Shown here: one piece after another, positions 22,932 to 24,461 of the stretch | How positions within the stretch are numbered: the stretch's first letter is position 1 | Layout of the letters: each line of letters begins with the position of its first letter | Source of the DNA: JBBECF01 sp040881945 | GTDB taxonomy: Bacteria > Pseudomonadota > Alphaproteobacteria > Dongiales > Dongiaceae | NCBI GenBank assembly: GCA_040881945.1 | Contig: JBBECF010000110.1 | Span: 1 to 24,461 of the forward strand | Direction of reading: 5' to 3' | DNA length: 24,461 nucleotides | Program-made: the position numbers and the translations under genes | Notes under the pieces: model-generated | Database searches by the model: none | What the model was told of the DNA's origin: nothing | What the model saw: only the letters and a program-made list of their open reading frames with translations

Positions 22932-24248
22932 CTACTCCGCGGCGCGCGCCTGACCGGTCGCCGCGGCCAACGCCTGGTCGAGATCGGCGAGGATGTCGTC
23001 GATGTGCTCGATGCCGACCGACAGGCGGACATAGGCGTCGGAGACCCCGGTCGCGAGCTGGTCCTCCGGCGAGAGCTGGGAATGCGTCGTTGTCGCCGGA
23101 TGGATGGCAAGGCTGCGCGCGTCGCCGATATTGGCGACGTGATAGAACATCCGCAGGGCGTCGATGAAGCGCCGCCCCGCGTCGCGCCCGCCCTTGATCT
23201 CGAAGCCGACGAGGCCGCCATAGCCGCCCTTGAGATAGGCGTCGGCGCGGCGCCGGGCCTCGCCGTCCTGCCGGCTCGGGTGGATGACGCGCGTGATCGC
23301 CGGATGCGCCGTCAGGTAGTCGCTCACCGCCTGGGTGTTGCGCGAATGCTCGCGCATGCGCAGCGGCAGGGTCTCCAGCCCCTGGATGAAGAGGAAGGCG
23401 TTGAACGGGCTCATCGCATAGCCGAGGTCGCGCTGCAGCGTGACCCGCGCCTTGAGGATGTAGGCGATCGGCCCGAGCGGCTTGACCGCCTGCGTCCACA
23501 CCGCGCCGTGATAACTCGGGTCGGGCCGGTTCAGCATCGGGAAGCGCTCGGCCTGCGCCTCCCAGTCGAAGTTGCCGCCGTCGACGATGACGCCGCCGAT
23601 CGACGTCCCGTGGCCGCCGATGTACTTGGTCGTCGAATAGACGATGATCGCCGCGCCGTGGTCGAACGGCCGGCACAGCACCGGCGCCGCCGTGTTGTCC
23701 ATGATCAGCGGCACGCCGAGGCGCCGGCCGATGTCGGCGACCTCCCGGATCGGGAAGACGACGAGCTTCGGGTTGGGCAGGGTCTCGGCGTAGTAGGCGC
23801 GGGTGCGGCCGTCGGTGGCGCGGGCGAAGGCCTCGGGGTCGGCCGGATCGACGAAGCGGACCTCGATGCCCTGGGTCTTGAGCGTGTTGGCGAACAGGTT
23901 CCAGGTGCCGCCGTAGAGGTCGGTCGAGCTCACCACGTTGTCGCCGGCATGGGCGATGTTCTGGATCGCCAGGGCCGAGGCCGCCTGGCCCGAACTGACG
24001 GCGAGCGCCGCCGCCCCGCCTTCCAGCGCGGCCAGGCGCTCTTCGAGCACCGCGTTGGTCGGGTTCATGATGCGCGAGTAGATATTGCCGAGCTGCTTGA
24101 GCGCGAACAGGTTGGCGGCGTGCTCGGTGTGCTCGAACTGATAGGCGGTGGTCTGATAGATCGGCACGGCGACGGCGCCGGTGGCGCTATCCTTGCGATA
24201 GCCGGCGTGGAGGACCAGCGTCTCGGGGTGCTTGCTCGTCACGGTCAT
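22932..24248 (-). CDS. metY: O-acetylhomoserine sulfhydrylase (O-acetylhomoserine aminocarboxypropyltransferase)
   Basis: Fold-type-I PLP enzyme of 438 residues that makes homocysteine from O-acetylhomoserine and sulfide. The cofactor lysine is K208 in YSTTKYIGGHGT; other marks are NIYSRIMNPTN, VSSGQAASALAIQNI, ETLPNPKL and the MetY-typical insert FDWEAQAERFPMLNRPDPSYHGA. The length (about 430) and this insert separate it from gamma-lyases such as the one at 13456. GGAG lies 9 nt before the ATG. The 213-bp leader carries a promoter, a SAM-II aptamer and an intrinsic terminator, so expression should fall when S-adenosylmethionine is plentiful. O-succinylhomoserine as substrate is less likely but possible. 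Confidence 0.94.
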   Translation of the reverse strand: MTVTSKHPETLVLHAGYRKDSATGAVAVPIYQTTAYQFEHTEHAANLFALKQLGNIYSRIMNPTNAVLEERLAALEGGAAALAVSSGQAASALAIQNIAHAGDNVVSSTDLYGGTWNLFANTLKTQGIEVRFVDPADPEAFARATDGRTRAYYAETLPNPKLVVFPIREVADIGRRLGVPLIMDNTAAPVLCRPFDHGAAIIVYSTTKYIGGHGTSIGGVIVDGGNFDWEAQAERFPMLNRPDPSYHGAVWTQAVKPLGPIAYILKARVTLQRDLGYAMSPFNAFLFIQGLETLPLRMREHSRNTQAVSDYLTAHPAITRVIHPSRQDGEARRRADAYLKGGYGGLVGFEIKGGRDAGRRFIDALRMFYHVANIGDARSLAIHPATTTHSQLSPEDQLATGVSDAYVRLSVGIEHIDDILADLDQALAAATGQARAAE

Positions 24249-24312
24249 GGGCGTCGTCTCCGGGAGGTGCGGGGGGGAGCAAATCCGCCGGGCCGTCGCC
24301 GGCCGGCCAACG

Positions 24313-24344
24313 AAAAAGACCGCCGCAGCTTAGCTGGGGCGGTC
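24313..24344 (-). terminator. Intrinsic terminator in metY leader
   Basis: On the minus strand, GACCGCC and GGCGGTC enclose CAGCT-A-AGCTG with one C-C mismatch, followed directly by TTTTT. This is a textbook Rho-independent terminator located between the SAM-II aptamer and the metY start, 65 bp before the ATG, so it should work as an attenuator rather than ending an upstream gene. Confidence 0.85.
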
Positions 24345-24349
24345 CGGCC

Positions 24350-24406
24350 CGTCGCTTTAGCTGCATTTGTTATGCGCCCGCAAGCTGAGGCTCAAATCGG
24401 CGCAAT
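24350..24406 (-). ncRNA. SAM-II riboswitch aptamer
   Basis: Read on the minus strand, the element shows the SAM-II pattern: P1 arms GCGCC and GGCGC, the GATTTGA segment, TTGCGGGCGC, then ATAACAAATG and the closing GCAGCTAAAG that forms the H-type pseudoknot. This matches the known metX/metA-associated SAM-II consensus in order and spacing. It lies just after the -10 box and upstream of metY, a classical SAM-II-controlled gene. Binding of S-adenosylmethionine fixes the AGCTAAAG strand. Confidence 0.9.
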
Positions 24407-24410
24407 CAAA

Positions 24411-24438
24411 ATAATATCCCGCCGGGCCTCGTTGTCAA
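24411..24438 (-). promoter_or_regulatory. Sigma-70 promoter of metY
   Basis: A perfect TTGACA (24438-24433) and TATTAT (24416-24411) are separated by 16 bp. A start 6-7 nt downstream of the -10 falls at about 24404, so the transcript would begin almost flush with the SAM-II aptamer. This is the best promoter match in the window. Confidence 0.8.
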
Positions 24439-24461
24439 GCGACTGCCCGGGTTCGCCGTGG

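Noticed and set aside
22745..23221. An N-terminal extension of HemB of about 160 residues
   Set aside because: It would run antisense-free but off-frame through metY and the spacer, is Ser/Arg-rich, and HemB proteins start near MSKIV at 22744.

Overview
The window is high-GC, gene-dense DNA that reads as an alphaproteobacterium, plausibly Rhodospirillales-like. This rests on a SAM-II riboswitch in front of a met gene (a class mostly found in Alphaproteobacteria), a HemB with the Asp-type metal site, a MotA that aligns residue for residue with E. coli MotA, and short palindromic intergenic repeats of alphaproteobacterial type. The lineage is inference; no rRNA or tRNA gene was seen. No transposase, integrase or CRISPR array was seen.

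Layout, left to right. (1) 3-4024, +: the 3' part of a penicillin-acylase-family hydrolase, a threonine dehydratase with an ACT domain, and a mandelate-racemase-family enolase, probably one transcript. (2) 4051-12043: a block bounded by two directly oriented ~125-bp repeats. It carries a seven-gene + strand operon: an SDR dehydrogenase, a complete carbohydrate ABC importer (permease, binding protein, permease, ATPase), a BtpA/SgcQ-family TIM-barrel protein and an FGGY kinase. At its left edge lies a 45-bp copy of the start of the racemase-family gene, and at its right edge an 84-bp copy of the end of the threonine dehydratase gene. This looks like a horizontally acquired or rearranged polyol/sugar module. 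(3) 12060-14634, +: cystathionine beta-synthase and cystathionine gamma-lyase, i.e. reverse transsulfuration. (4) 14677-14794: an inverted pair of palindromic repeats, then an alpha-glucan phosphorylase. (5) 17511-20406, +: the flagellar stator genes motA and motB, then an alpha/beta hydrolase with an upstream leader ORF and a perfect palindrome. (6) 20424-24461, - strand: metY (O-acetylhomoserine sulfhydrylase) with promoter, SAM-II riboswitch and terminator, a truncated MoaD/ThiS-like gene start, hemB, and an exported cyanophycinase-like lipoprotein.

How the genes work together. Sulfur amino acid metabolism appears twice: metY makes homocysteine under SAM control, and CBS/CGL move homocysteine sulfur to cysteine. 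The cassette implies import of a polyol or sugar, oxidation by the SDR and phosphorylation by the kinase. No aldolase, isomerase or regulator is present, so the BtpA/SgcQ-family protein is the obvious candidate for an unassigned step. The points most worth a second look are the circularly permuted gene fragments around the cassette, the BtpA-containing pathway, the Lys-x-Arg catalytic motif in the racemase-family enzyme, and a readable antitermination logic in the metY leader.
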